From the NCBI GenBank assembly GCA_965153455.1, contig OZ234500.1, forward strand, positions 13,162,557 through 13,226,556: 64,000 bases of DNA, in the 5' to 3' direction. This document shows positions 48,895-61,080 of this stretch, in pieces (within the stretch, counting starts at the first letter, position 1; each line of letters starts with the position of its first letter). A program made the translations under genes and the position numbers. The notes below the pieces were generated by a model, which saw only the letters and a list, made by a program, of their open reading frames with translations, made no database searches and had not been told where the DNA came from. This DNA comes from Sphagnum compactum. Its lineage: Eukaryota > Bryophyta > Sphagnopsida > Sphagnales.

Positions 48895-49620
48895 GGTAAT
48901 CAGAAGAACACGAAGATGCCATATTCTGAGAGGGTCAGGCTTCGTGAGGTCAGGCTGCAAAAGAGAAGGCTGTTGCAGCTGAAAGAATGAGGTATGTATG
49001 AAACCCACAAGGGAGGTTCTTTCCATGTTGCTGTTGGATGATTTGTTCGGCTGGAACTTGATCTGAAAACGTTCTATACAACTCTTCCGAATTAATTGTT
49101 CATGGTTCCAGAAAATAACATATGTATTGAGAACAAGAGCTTGAGAACCAGAGCTAACCATACCTCTGAATCTCAAATACATTTGGTATTTTCTTGTATC
49201 CGAAACATGAACTTGTTACTGCATGGAGCTTGTACCACATTGTGCAATAGAATTGTGCTCTTATATTTGTAAATTAACTTTTCTGCTCTCTAGGTTGGAG
49301 AAGTTGCAGGTTCAGAAGCAGCAACGCAGAGCAAGGTTGAAATTAAAAAGAGAGCAGCAGAAAAAATGATTAGGGATGTGCTGCACAAGAGTGTCCACTT
49401 GCTGACCCCCCCTCCTCCTGTTGACATTCCACATTCCAGTGCAAGAGTAATAAGGGAGCGGAAGTGTCAAGAACTGGCAGAAAGTATGGTGCAGCAATTG
49501 GAGAGTGCTGTGCCTCCCCTCAATGAAATGGAGAGAGAGGTAACTCTTATAAGATTTCTGTGTCATTGGGGTGTGCAACAGTACCTACCAGATTATGCTA
49601 GACATGAAAGAGGAAGCTGA
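48895..49620 (+). CDS. Unrecognised Arg/Lys/Gln/Glu-rich coiled-coil-like frame in two blocks
   Basis: Block 1 follows an acceptor-like tttttgtgtag. It reads MGNQKNTKMPYSERVRLREV then RLQKRRLLQLKE up to a TGA, directly before a GTATGT donor-like site (about 49000). Block 2 follows ctgctctctag (49293) and runs open to 49620, including KKRAAEKMIRDVLHKSVHLL and ERKCQELAESMVQQLESAVP. The overlapping frame of block 2 (LEKLQVQKQQRRARLKLKRE) matches block 1 in style. The blocks therefore look like one highly charged helical protein whose frame is disturbed. I cannot name the family and cannot join the blocks without a stop. Confidence 0.3.
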
Positions 49621-50086
49621 ATGTCACCACAGGGTGAGCCTGATGCTGGTGCCACTCAAGGACTGATTCTAGTATGCACACTGTGTTCTCTGTAAACTTG
49701 TGGTGCCATTTGCAGATCGTACAAAACCACAGCAGCTTAATTCCTGCAAAGTCTCTGATCTTAGTTTCCACATTCCACTATACATACATAAAGCTCTGAG
49801 CTTAGTCTTTTAAGTGTTTCCAAATTCCACTATACATATGTAAAGCTCTCATAATCTTGAAGCAAACTAGTGTTATGTGCATGATGGATGATCATGTAGG
49901 GTTTAGTTGCCACTCAGGGAAAATCACCAAAAAGCAAAAGGGTTTAAAGGATCTAGAGATGGATTGTTTGGTGCAGGTTGCACTAGATAATATTTACAGA
50001 TTGATTGATCAGGTTGTAGTTGCTGTATGAACTTGGAGCTTCTCATTCCATTGCTAGTTACAAGTTTTGATGATTTTCCTCAGACT

Positions 50087-51295
50087 TTACTCAAGAAAAT
50101 TTGTAAGGATCTTCTGCCAGGACCTGCGTGCACAGATATCTTCAAACCATGCTTTGACAAACCTCCTGGAGGCAATGCCTTGGCCTTTCTTGGCGTACTT
50201 GATGAGGTAGAAAGTGTAAGGGATGTGAGAGAGGTCCGCCAGACTGTAGAAGTCACCTGCCAGGTACTGGCTCTTGGACAAATGCACCTCGTATATGTCC
50301 AGTAGTTTTTCCAGCTTCAGCAGATTCTCTAGCACCAGCTGCTCATTTGGTTGCTTGCCAAGGAATGTGGGGTTGAAGTACTCCTCACGTACAATAGTCT
50401 CCACTACTGGGGTCCAATTCTGGGACTCGACTTCTACCCACTGCTCAACAAGAGCCTTCTCCTTGAGATTTCTCCCATACAGAAAATAGCCCTCGGGGTC
50501 TGGGAATTTCTCAGCAATGTACCTCACCACTGCACGGGACTCTGCAAACATTCCATTGAAAAGTTAGAGAGCAAACAGATCTACCAACAAAAGATTTTGT
50601 TTCAAGAGATTTCAAGCAAATTTCTACAGCAACTGCGCATGTAGCAAATGATTTCCTTGTAGTGGAACAATGAACAACCCATGTGCAAAAAATTCTTTTG
50701 CCTGGACAATCATACATTGATGTGAAAATTCTGCAACTCTAAAATTGCAACTCAACAATTTTGCAATGGTGTTTGTACACATACCGAAAAGCGTCACTTC
50801 GTCATCCTGGTACACTGGAATCTTTCCAAAAGGCTGCAGGCAACAAAATCTGAAGCTCATGCGCTAGTTGTATTATGTAGATCATAAGATTATGTGAAGT
50901 GTGTAAGGAAGAGTAGTTATGTCGATCTTGATCTGCAACTCGTCGGTAGATACATGTCTCCGACGAAAGATTGCACATTGCGTGAGCATGTAAGCGAAAA
51001 GATCGATAACAACCACAACAGAACATGACAACATGGAGAGGGGAATGTGACAAAGATCAAGATGAGACAAAAGTCTTTCTGTGTTAATATAAATTTTGAA
51101 CGCAATATGCTGATGATATCATAACACTAGTATTCGACGTGTTACCTGCAATTGCAGGAACTCGGGACGCTTGTGCTCTCCTTTCTGCAGATCCACTGTC
51201 ACGAGCTCGTAGTCAAAGATTTCCTTCTCATGGAGCGCGAGAACCACGCGTTGCGTGCAAGTGGATTGCTTGCTTCCATAGACTTTGATAGTCAT
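50087..51295 (-). CDS. Glutathione S-transferase, phi class
   Basis: A cytosolic enzyme that conjugates glutathione to electrophiles and reduces peroxides. Three exons on the minus strand: 51295-51146, 50833-50785 and 50541-50087, in phase, 217 residues, typical for GSTF. The N-terminal thioredoxin-like domain has MTIKVYGSKQSTCTQRVVLA, where the Ser of STCTQR is the family's catalytic residue. The glutathione-site segments are PFGKIPVYQDDEVTLF and ESRAVVRYIAEKF. The C-terminal helical domain has VEVESQNWTPVV and SQYLAGDFYSLADLSHIPY, including the conserved LAD...H pattern. Exon positions match plant phi-class genes. No disabling change is seen. ATG 51295 is preferred because upstream in-frame residues have no homology. 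Confidence 0.92.
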
Positions 51296-52345
51296 CTTAC
51301 TGCTCAAAATTTTATCACAGACAGGAGTCACCAAAAACAAAGTTTCTCAGGCTAATCAATTCGTTGCAAAAAAAGCAGACGGAAACTACTGCAACAAGCT
51401 GATGTAAAACAAGCTTCCAAACACAAAAGAACGATCATGGGCTGTCCCTCCCTACCTGCCCACGAGCTTTTTATTATCACAGCAGCAGCAGGATGGTTCA
51501 AAGCGTTGTCACACTTTCGACGACGGCACTGTCTCTCTATCGCCAAGCCAACAAGGGAAGGAAAAAAAAAAACAAAACCTTTTCGCATGCAGCTTCGTGC
51601 ATCCGCCCAATAGACGTTGTTCGTACGCAATCCAAGGCACGCATGTCAACCAGCTTGCATGCTTGACATTCGTAACGTACGTGCATTCCATGCTCGCGCC
51701 ACGTACAAACCATTCCATGCACATTTCCATGCTATGATCCAAATAATTTCTGGAAACTTGTTCAGAACGTTCTGCGTTCAAATCGAAACTTCCAGTTGGT
51801 GCTGTCCAGAAGCGTTGTATATGTTCAAGCCTCTTGTTGAGTAGTATTAATCTTGTTGGTAAATATCATCTATTTGTGGAAATGGTAGTCCAACTGATAG
51901 TTCTCTTACGGATCATTGGCATCTTAGTGGCCACTACCTAAACTTCAATAAGAAAAAGGAGATGGAATCCTTACCTTAGAGAAATTGATGGAATTTTTCG
52001 GTATTCCAACAACCTTTACAGTATATACATTTTTGTAGGAGCAGTGCTAGACTCACAGAACAGCAATAGGAGCTGGGAGATGTGATCACTGCGCCTTGTG
52101 TCCCATTTGACGCTGAATGACATTTGCAGTGCTGAGTCCTGACATTTCAGTGTGCCCCAGCGTGCTGGATTTTTCCCAATCAACAATCTCTTGCAGGATC
52201 CTTTTCTCACAAGTTCCCTCTTTTCATATGGTCTCAGGTTTCTGAAGAGGCCAATTACAAACTGCATGGGAGGGTTGTGCATCATTGTGTTGAGGATACA
52301 TGTATGTTGATAGGATTTGATACATTTGAACCCAGTCGATGCCTA
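51296..52345. other. GST upstream region and unassigned DNA
   Basis: 51296-51800 is the likely GST promoter, moderately GC-rich, with GCATGC-type repeats around 51640-51720. 51800-52345 has no confident gene. A plus-strand open stretch near 52236-52360 (SEEANYKLHGRVVHH...) has coding-like composition but no recognised family. Confidence 0.4.
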
Positions 52346-52673
52346 TTGCGGTTTGCAGATTTCTGTTTCCACACTGTTGTATGATGATCACCAGCAGGAA
52401 GATGTGAATGTCGCTTGTGGGATACAATATCTTTCGACCCTAGACATTGTTGCATCTGTTGCCTGCAATTTCTCAAGCAACTCATCAAGGTAGCTGAAGG
52501 GAATTTGAAATCTCTGGATATATTTGACCCTTGATCATGATTCTGAATATTTGTACTTCGGCAGATCAGGAGGTGAAGAAAAGGAATCAAGGATTCATGT
52601 ACAGGAAGATGTAGCCACTGAACAGGTGGAAAATGAAAATGAGAAATCGGACACCCAACATCAATTGTAGGCG
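52346..52673 (+). CDS. Unrecognised two-exon coding segment (possible gene end)
   Basis: After an acceptor-like tttgcag (about 52361) the plus strand reads ISVSTLLYDDHQQEDVNVAC, then GIQYLSTLDIVASVACNFSS, to an AG/GTAGCT donor-like site near 52484. A frame-compatible acceptor (cttcggcag, 52566) continues SGGEEKESRIHVQEDVATEQ and ends with TAG near 52670. The joined frame is open, acidic at its C-terminus and plausible, but I do not recognise a domain. Nothing links it to the costars exon downstream. Confidence 0.3.
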
Positions 52674-52912
52674 ATCTGATTTGCTCATGGGACACATCAG
52701 CATCATCCTGTGCAATAAGCTTCCAGGTTCTCTGCAGGTCTCTTTTTGTCTTCTCCATTTCAACCCTGTGCAGTCGCAAAGTTCATACCTATTTTCAGTT
52801 GCATTCAAACATCAGACTATTGCAATGATGTGGATTGTGAGCTCAACTCTTCACCTCTTATTGACATTTTCCTTAATGCAGTTGATGTTTGTGGGAGGTT
52901 ATGATTTACACA

Positions 52913-53074
52913 GGTGACGTAAATTGGAACCTTGTTCAAAGGTCTGCAAACCTTTTTGAGGCACTGGTGGGCACATTGCGAGCTGCTAAGAAAAGGACCA
53001 TTGTGAAGTTTGATGCAGAGCTGCTGTTCCAAGGATTGAACAACAATGTGGACATCATCCTTGTCAAGCCTTAA
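52913..53074 (+). pseudogene. Costars-domain protein, 3' exon only
   Basis: The frame reads VNWNLVQRSANLFEALVGTL, continues RAAKKRTIVKFDAELLFQGL, and ends NNNVDIILVKP and TAA (53072-53074). This is the core of the small costars family (ABRACL in animals, about 80-90 residues), which has a winged-helix fold and an actin-linked role. An acceptor-like tttacacag precedes it at 52904-52912. Plant genes have an intron just before this core. The expected N-terminal exon (EEEV...LKEEI...LG) was not found in the preceding 900 bp. The segment is about three residues short between VNW and RSANLF. It is either a gene with a distant first exon or a fragment. Confidence 0.65.
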
Positions 53075-56000
53075 AAGTGTGTGGTGGGAAGATGCATTTA
53101 CATTCTCAGCTTCATTTGAGTCAATACTGTTGACTCCAATTCTTGATTCTCTAGATAACATGAGAATGACATCAATTTGTGTTTCTTGTTCCATGTGTTT
53201 GTACTCTTCCATAGTTTTGGGGTAACATATTGATGATCTGCAATGTTTGGCTTGCACTTGTCATGCAGCTTTTTTGCTTGAAGCCATTGGTGCTTTCCAG
53301 AAATCTGCATGCACACATTTTGAAATCCATTCTTTCTGTTACGTTCAGTTTTCCTGTTACTGCCGGTCTTGTGACCGAAACTCAGGATGCTGCTTAATGT
53401 AAATCACAGTAACTGCACACCTTGCCAGGAACTGATGAATTCAATAGGGATGTTATGGTAGGTGGTCAATGCCATACATGTTGCTGTTGAAGGTCCCTGA
53501 ACATGTGCATGACGCTATCATTCAAATCACTTCTTAATTCTGTGTTGGGGTCGGGTTTTCTCAGCAGTTTTCTCTTTTCATCAGAGTGAGGTGATGGTTA
53601 TGGGTTTTTTTGTCATCTGAAATATCCATTTCCTTATTATATAGTCATCTCTAAACTCTTTTCAGGTCAACTAAAATCATAAGTAACGAGAAATGCTCAG
53701 TACTTATGAAGATATCTTCCTGTTATGTTTAAAGAGGTTAGGTAGAGAATAGAGAATAGAAACCAGTTTATTCGAATCCACTTGTGTGTTGCTCATCAAC
53801 TGTTGCCCCAGGATTGTAGGGTTTGAGGACAGTTCACAATGTGTGTTATTAGTCTCCTTCTTCCCTGTTTCTTTGTTTTTGATCTTGAAGCAGCAATGCA
53901 TAGTCAGACCTTGAAGGAATCAAAATTACCCAAGGTTTGATGCCAACTTCATTTGAGCTCCAATTGTTTTAATCTGACTGAAGACAAAAGACAAGTAACA
54001 ATACTCAATTATTCAGCTGGAGTTGACAAAATCCAAGAAAACTCACACTTTGCTAGAGCTCAGAAATACCAAATTGCCAAACTCATGTATGCAATTAGAC
54101 ATTGCTCCTACTGCATTTGCAGAATTCAATAATTATTGAGTGTGCAGTACCAACCTCTTTTAGATCTATAAATTATCAGCGTATATCTTTGGTGAAATCT
54201 CCTGCCCATGGTTTGTGACTGATATCATTTTGGAATTCTCAGTTGATTCTCTATGCTAAGGAAACATTTTCACATGTCCCTGCAAACAAGTGTGACACCC
54301 TCCATTTGTCCCCACAGGACAGTTGGAAACCCAAAGAGGTGGATCCTTTTGGGGCACAGAGCAGCTGCAGCGTCTACTGCAACGACATTGCTACAATCTG
54401 GACTTCATGTTGTAGATTTCTCTCAACACAATTCTTCAGTCATCAAAACGTGCTCTTCAAGAGGAGGAAAAACAAGCAGCTAGTCGAGTTATGTCTCTAC
54501 CCATGGATTTGTGTTGCGTGAGAAATTGGCCCTATAAGAGAACTGGCCGTGCCTTCAAAACCAGCAACAGTTCAAATAGGAAATGTTCCTGAAAACGTGG
54601 GACCAAATGAAATCTAGTGTGTTCCTTAGTCTCTGCCTCTGTTGTCTCTCCCTGAGAGATGGAGAGGCAACAATAAGACCCGCGACTCCGGACTCCCGAC
54701 TCGCCCGGATATTCACATTCAATTCCCACCTTCAGAGAGTCATGTGATTATTGTTGCAAACTCATAGAGACCAAGATAATACCTCGCCACACATTGCAAA
54801 GCAATTCAGAACATGTCAGATCCAATCCGCAAGAAAACAAACAAACAAACAAACAAGCAAAAACCTAAAGAGAGATAGGTAGACATACGTATCGGTCGGT
54901 ATTAAAGCCACACAGGCGTGGACAACAAGGGGGCGACTTCACCAATGTATGGACTGGTGGAGGAGCTTTACCAAGGTGTGGACTTCAACAAGGGGGCGAC
55001 TTCACCGAGGTATGGATAGGTGGAGGAGCTTCACCAAGGTGCGGACGGGTGGAGGAGCTCACCACCGCGCTCCAGATTTGGTCGTTGAGACTCGAGAGGT
55101 GTGTTTTCTTTCACTTTTGACGGTAGGAAAAGTTTTTTTGGAGAATCACGGCTGCCATGTATTAGTGCTATTACGGTAGCTAACTTCAGACATTGAAGCA
55201 AGGTTCGAAGTGTTGGTTGTTGTTCATCGTCCATAGTGCTGACTCAAGCTGAGTTTCTATACTCTGATCACGGTAAATAGTCCACAATTTCTCTTCAAGG
55301 TCTTCAATTTTTCTTTGATTGGAAAGGTCAATTGGACTATACTCACCGAATGTTACAGGTTCTGGTCTGTGCTACACGATTCTAGCCTCTTGGAGTGGAG
55401 GAGGTCATGGAGCGACCGCAACAGGTCAGCTCTCAGGCAGCACAGTTGTTAGAATTTTCATCTCTTGATGCTTATCAGTGTCAAGGATTTGGTAGTGCAT
55501 CAGCTCAACTTGAACCCTGACTGACATGATCTATTCATGAGCAAGTCCACTTGATGGTGTACAAATATACAAAAGTTTGCAGCAAATAATGTAAGTGAGC
55601 AAAAGTTCTGAGACTATAAGAAACGCAGTGGTCTCAGAAGAGTACCAATGTTTTCAAATCTGGTAAATGTGAAGCAATTGCCTGGTTCTTACAATATATA
55701 TACTGACAAATTGAAGATGTTTGTCTGCACTTTTAGGATGTGTGTATTTCCCACCAAGTTTTCAATTCAGTGCACTTTTAGCATTGTCCGAATGAGAGAA
55801 GCTCATTGCCGCGTCAAGCTTGATGCCATTGTACTTGTAATCTAATAAATAGATGCACAATCATTTCAATTCAATCTTCTCTTTGTGGCTTGTGAATGAA
55901 AATAGTCCACCATATTCTGGAAATTGTCTCTATGAAGCTGTTTCTCACCAGTTCCCAGGATTCATGCAGACCAGAAGGAGAAACTTTGGCAGAAGTTCTT

Positions 56001-56309
56001 TTCAGATCCTCCATAGTGGTGGGATTGTAGGCTACAGAAGGTAATTATGGTTATGACTTATCTGGCAAATTAACTCTGTATTCAATCCTTGGTTTTATCA
56101 TATCTCATGGTCTGCCCACGTCGAGGAATGGACAGCTGATTTGAATTCAATATGAATTAGTTTAGTTCAAATTCTGGTTGCAGGTGAATCTAAGGTACCT
56201 AGATTTCAAGCATATGATTACACAGGAGTACTATGGTTCAATGACCAACAGAGACCCTCTTGGGTGGAAGTGGAGATGGCTGTAATTGCACCAGGGACCT
56301 TATACTTGA
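53075..56309. other. Unassigned region with small repeats
   Basis: No confident gene was found. 54243-54620 has open frames on the plus strand (for example QSSKRALQEEEKQAASRVMS) without a recognisable family. 54838-54858 is an AAAC microsatellite. About 54910-55070 is a short minisatellite, in which aacaagggggcgacttcacc and ggtggaggagctt recur two to three times. The remainder shows nothing I can support. Confidence 0.45.
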
Positions 56310-57972
56310 CAGTTTTTCATGGAATAGAAGTCTTGCAAGATCTGTGGCACCAGAATATGAGAAGACAACAGAGGTTTTCCAACAAATGCAACACGAAGGT
56401 ATGAACCCAAACAAATTCATATTTGTTCATGTTCTTCATGCATTTGCTAACTTACAAGCACTTGAAGAAGGCAAGCATGTTCATAAACAGATGATTCAAA
56501 TTGGTTGTGAGTCTGATGTGTTTATGGGAACTAGCATTGTTGACATGTATGCCAAATTTGGGAGTATGGAGGATGCTTTGAGAGTGTTCATGAAGAGCAC
56601 CTCATGTGATGTGGTGGCTTGGACTGCCATCTTATTGGGATATGTGAAATGTGGACAAGAACAGAAGGCATTGCAACTATTTCAATGAATGAAAGCAGAA
56701 GGTTTGCAGCCAAACCCTGTTACTTTTGTGAGAGTCCTAAATGCTTGTGCCAGTGTAGGAGCCTTGAAGAGGGCAGGCATGCTCATAAACAGATTATTCA
56801 AAGTGGTTGTGAGTCTGATGTATTTGTGGGCAGTAGCCTCATTGACATGTATTCCAAATGTGGGAGCATGGAGGATGCTTCAAGAGTCTTCAACAAGATC
56901 ACATGTGACATGCTCTCTTGGAGTGCCATGTTGTTTGGACTTCTAAAATCAGGGTCAAGCACAAAACACATTGGAACTATTTTGAGAAATGCAACAGGAA
57001 AGAGTGCACCTCACCTCCATCACATTTGGGGGGGGTAGTGAATGCCTGTGCCAATGTAGTAGCACTTGAAGAGAGCAGGTAGGCTCATAAGCAGATCATT
57101 GAAAGTGGTTGTGAGTCTGATGTGTTTGTCAGAAATAGCCTGGTTGACATGTATGCCAAATGTGGTAGCATGGAGGATGCTGGAAAAGTGTTCAACAAGA
57201 TGCCCTTACACAATGTGGTCTCTTGGACCGATGATATTGGGACATGTGAAGTGTGGGCAAGGGCAGAAGGTATTGGAACTATTCTGAGAACCTGGAGCAC
57301 TACACCTGCATGGCTGACATCATTGGGTGCTCTGGCCTGTTAGGGAGGCAGAGGATCTTATCAAGACAATGTCCTGTGAGCCCAATATTGCTGTCTGTAT
57401 GGCCTTGGTTGGTGTTTGCAGAGTTCATGGGGATGTGGAGATAGGAGAGTGGATTGTAAAGCAAGTTCTTGAATTGGATCCTGGAAATGCCACAGACCAT
57501 GTGCTGCTGTTGAAAAAATAGATGCAGCTGACAAGTGGTATCTGAGTGCAAATGTTGAACAACAGAGAAAGGAAGGGATGTGAAGAATCTGCCAGGATGC
57601 CCCTGGATTGAAGTGACTGAGGAGTGCATACATTTGTAGTAGATGATCAAGGCAATCCTCAAATTACTATAATCCATGCGGAATTTCAGAGATTGTCTGG
57701 GCAAATGCATGATGTTGGCTACATGCCAAATACAAAATTTGTGATGTGGAGGAAGATATGGTATTTCATTGTGTCACCATAGTGAGAAGCTGGACATTAT
57801 TACCATAATCCCAGCAATCCACTCCACATATTCAAGAATCCACAGGTATGCAGTGACTGTCACACAAATTCATTGCAAGGATAGTTGGGAGAGTAATCAC
57901 AATTGAGGATGGCAATTGCATTCATCACTTTGACGATGCTATTTGTTCTTGCAGTTATTATCTGGTGATACC
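56310..57972 (+). pseudogene. PPR-DYW organelle RNA-editing factor pseudogene
   Basis: PPR proteins of the E/DYW class bind organelle transcripts and direct C-to-U editing. The remnant shows successive P/L/S repeats: EVFQQMQHEGMNPNKFIFVH, GCESDVFMGTSIVDMYAKFG, DVVAWTAILLGYVKCGQ, GCESDVFVGSSLIDMYSKCG, SLVDMYAKCGSMEDAGKVF. An E-domain relic follows (LIKTMSCEPNIAV, VHGDVEIGEWIVKQVLELDP), then decayed DYW pieces (FKNPQVCSDCHTN) and a last HHFDDAICSC followed by SYYL in place of the terminal DYW. Breaks include TGA at 56686-56688, a frameshift near 56765, TAG at 57036-57038, TAG at 57080-57082, and several more after 57500. No start or organelle signal could be fixed. Confidence 0.88.
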
Positions 57973-59285
57973 AACAGTCTGTCTTCCTGTTGATGAGTTT
58001 GTTTTGCTCATTGCATCTTGTGTCATCTCATTATGCTGCAACTCAGACAAAGTACCAAGGTATGACTGTGAGAAGATGCTGTATTACGTACCAAAAATGC
58101 TTAAAACTGAACAGAGTGAAGTTTTTGTACTAAAGCATGTTAGCATATAGTGAATTTTTCTGTGTTCAGGAGTCCAGAGAGCATATGCATCAGGTATTCT
58201 TGTGTGGGGACTCTGCAAGATGGAAGATATTGGTTGGTTGGTGGCTGTTGCAAACAAAGAACATTAGAGTTGTGCAAAAGATGGTAATGGGATATTGGAG
58301 ATGGTCATTCACCATGAATGCATTTCACAATCTGTGAACCAATGCTTTGAGCAACTAGGACTTGCAGGAGTCCTGATGGTGTTCTTGATGATGTACATCA
58401 GTGTAAAGTTTGCAGTGACAATTCTTGGAACGACTGAAACATACTCTTAACCTGATAAGCTTATCTTATGTGCACTTAAGTACTTTGGTGCTGTATGTTA
58501 GATCTTGTGCAAAAAAAGGAAGGTCACCTAAGATGGAAAGTTGCTTATTCAGTTGAGTGTCATTTCCATCACAAAAATTGTCACATTTTGTTCCTCTTAC
58601 CTCTTCCAATTCGCTAGGAATTCAATTACCAATGTGAGAGCTTTTTAAACCATCTCCTCAGCTCCCCCTCATTGTCCATTGTGTGCAGTTTTGACCATAC
58701 ATGCTCAATTGGAAGAATTCATGGCTTTACACATCTTATGCTTCCAACATCCAATACTCTCAAGTTTGTAGACCATAGCGTATTTGGGCTCCACCCTACC
58801 TGCTATAATAACATTAATAACATGACACCAAGAATGCTTTTAATAATTTGGTTGCCTTGTGTGTGAAACTCCCTTAACAATTTGGTGTGAATTCATATGC
58901 ACTCTTCTAACATTTGGACATGTCTATGTTCCCCAACATCTACAAATTTGTGAGGTCTTTCAAGACACCATTTTAAACCCTAATAGGTACATGAAGGCGA
59001 GATCACAATCGAGCATTTTCAGAACAAATAATTCATTGTGTACAACCTTTAGTCCCCCAAAAATCTCTCTTCTGCCTGTTTGTTTGCAATTGACACAAGC
59101 ATAAAGATGTATATTCCCTGCTTCAAACCTGAAGTTACATCACACAAGAATTTGATAATTATTTACAACACTTGTTATCGAACTAATAATTTAAAAGAAT
59201 TAAAATTTGTGATACGAGTTGATAAGTAGGCAAGGTGGGTTGGTAGGCTGTGTAGATAATAGTTATGTAGGTTTTTACCTACTTG
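57973..59285. other. Unassigned region downstream of the PPR relic
   Basis: No gene was recognised. Short plus-strand frames at 57965-58337 and 58672-59104 lack family features. Sequence complexity is normal to about 59100 and then turns AT-rich. Confidence 0.5.
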
Positions 59286-61080
59286 ACAATATTATACATG
59301 ACATTATAGCACAAATTAGAATATCAAAATTAATGTAATGCCTTGAAATTTGGGATTAAAGTTTAATTAAGTGCCAGATGAAAAAAAGTGCCAAATGTTT
59401 TAACTCAAAATTTAGTATCTGATTTTCAATCCAAATCAAAATTTATAACATTTTACATTAAAATTTTTCAATGTAAATATTTTGAAGTTAATGTAATATC
59501 TTGTTATTGTGGAATTAAAATAAATTAAAAACCCAAATTAATTATGAAATTCACGGAATGAAATAAACGAATAAAAGTTTAGTGGCCTGATCAATTTTAG
59601 TATGAAACTACATAATTATGTGATGATGTTATAATTCACAAAATTTAACATAAACGTTTGGTTATATGTTTTGTGGTGACATTATTTGTTACCACATGAA
59701 GTGATGGACCTCAGATGGTTAAGGCGGTAGATTGTGTCTATGGAGGTGAGGGTTCTCAAACCTCACTTTGAACATTTCAAGATCATGTCTTACATGACTA
59801 ACAAAAATGTGATGAACTGACAAATAATAACAATACCATAAACATAGGCTACGTTTGGTAGTTAGGTTAATAGGTAGGACACATGGCTAATTGTGGGATG
59901 CCATGTGTATTATTTGATATTAAAGGTCAATAATCAAACATCTTAGGCAGAAACAATTCAATGCCCAAAATTAATCATCTTCGTAAACTCAAATATGACA
60001 AATTGGCACCTGTTTCACTACATATGTATTAGATTTTAGTCATAATAGACACCCATGTGGGACCCACATCACCGAGAACAATATTTGACATTTTAGGTCT
60101 TGAAGTAGGACAGACCACCTTGGATCTTCACATTATGTTTTCAATCACACCTTTCTCTAGAAACAACTTGACTATTTTGACTACAATGAAATTTGTCCAT
60201 CAATGTCCATTATAATTCAATATTCAAATCCAGAGAATTAACATAAAGGACATGTTTTGTTCTAATGAAGTTTTTGTAAGTTTCGATATATATAACCATT
60301 TTTTTAATGATATTCAACTGATATCCACAAGATAGTAAAATTATTCTTTTCAAAATACTAGAATATTTCATGTTATATATACTAATATTTCAATTGTACG
60401 TGCAATGTTTCTAAACTTTGAAGATAAACACATTTTTAAACATCATAAAAGGCAAAAAAAAATAGTAAATTTCATGCTAAAATCCTATTGGAATATGGTG
60501 GACATGAAAGGGGTCGATCTCACCTTTCATATCAATTAAAGTTTGAATTTAACAATTTTAAAGTTTTAAATTAATTAAATGAATGTTTCAACTCTCGATG
60601 ATCTCTTTCAAGAAATGAAGATGCTAGAAACCTTGAAGAAAAAATATTAGTGAGGAAATATTAATATTACATGTGGCAACCAACGATTTGATCACATTGG
60701 CAACTATCTACCTACGGACGGGTCTACTTAACCACCCAACCTACATATCTGCCACTCATGTATGTTTATTTATTCATATATATATATATTTGGCCAAATC
60801 ATTTGTCACATCATCATGAATGATTTTAGTCATGCGACCCACAATCATAAAATATTAAAAGTCAGCTTTGAACCTTCACTTCTTGACCCACAATGTAGGC
60901 CTTTCCTATCTAATCATTACTTCATGTGATGAAAAATAATGTCATCACACAAAATATAAATACACATTTTATATTCACTATACCATTATTACATAATTTC
61001 ATAGTTTCATAATGAAATTAATTACATATCTTTAATTCAAAATGTCAAAACATTACATTAACTTTAATGTTTTGACTTGT
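59286..61080. repeat. Imperfect inverted repeat of ~1.8 kb
   Basis: The left arm (about 59286-59900) and right arm (about 60700-61080) are related as reverse complements. Examples are aatattatacatgacattat against aatattatacttgaatttat (rc), the taatgtaat blocks, and tgacattatttgttaccaca against tgacattatttttcatcaca (rc) with the following tgaagtgatgg/tgaagtaatga. They are diverged, with length differences. No transposase was seen between the arms. It is probably a fold-back or MITE-like element, or an inverted pair of one repeat. Confidence 0.6.
59703..59766 (+). mobile_element. tRNA-like segment inside the inverted repeat (possible SINE head)
   Basis: The A-box-like agatggttaaggcggtag (59714) and B-box-like gagggttctcaaacctc (59748) are 35 bp apart, as in leucine/serine-type tRNA genes. 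No complete tRNA fold can be drawn. A diverged counterpart lies in the other arm near 60850-60910. Confidence 0.4.

Noticed and set aside
51352-51781. Overlapping minus ORFs upstream of the GST, considered as an extended GST N-terminus
   Set aside because: They are in different frames or separated by stops and lack homology. The GST start at 51295 matches the family.
52282-53257. Minus-strand ORFs opposite the costars exon
   Set aside because: They are antisense shadows of the plus-strand segments with no domain of their own.
59703-59766. Functional tRNA-Leu or tRNA-Ser gene
   Set aside because: A- and B-box-like motifs are present but acceptor and anticodon stems cannot be paired.
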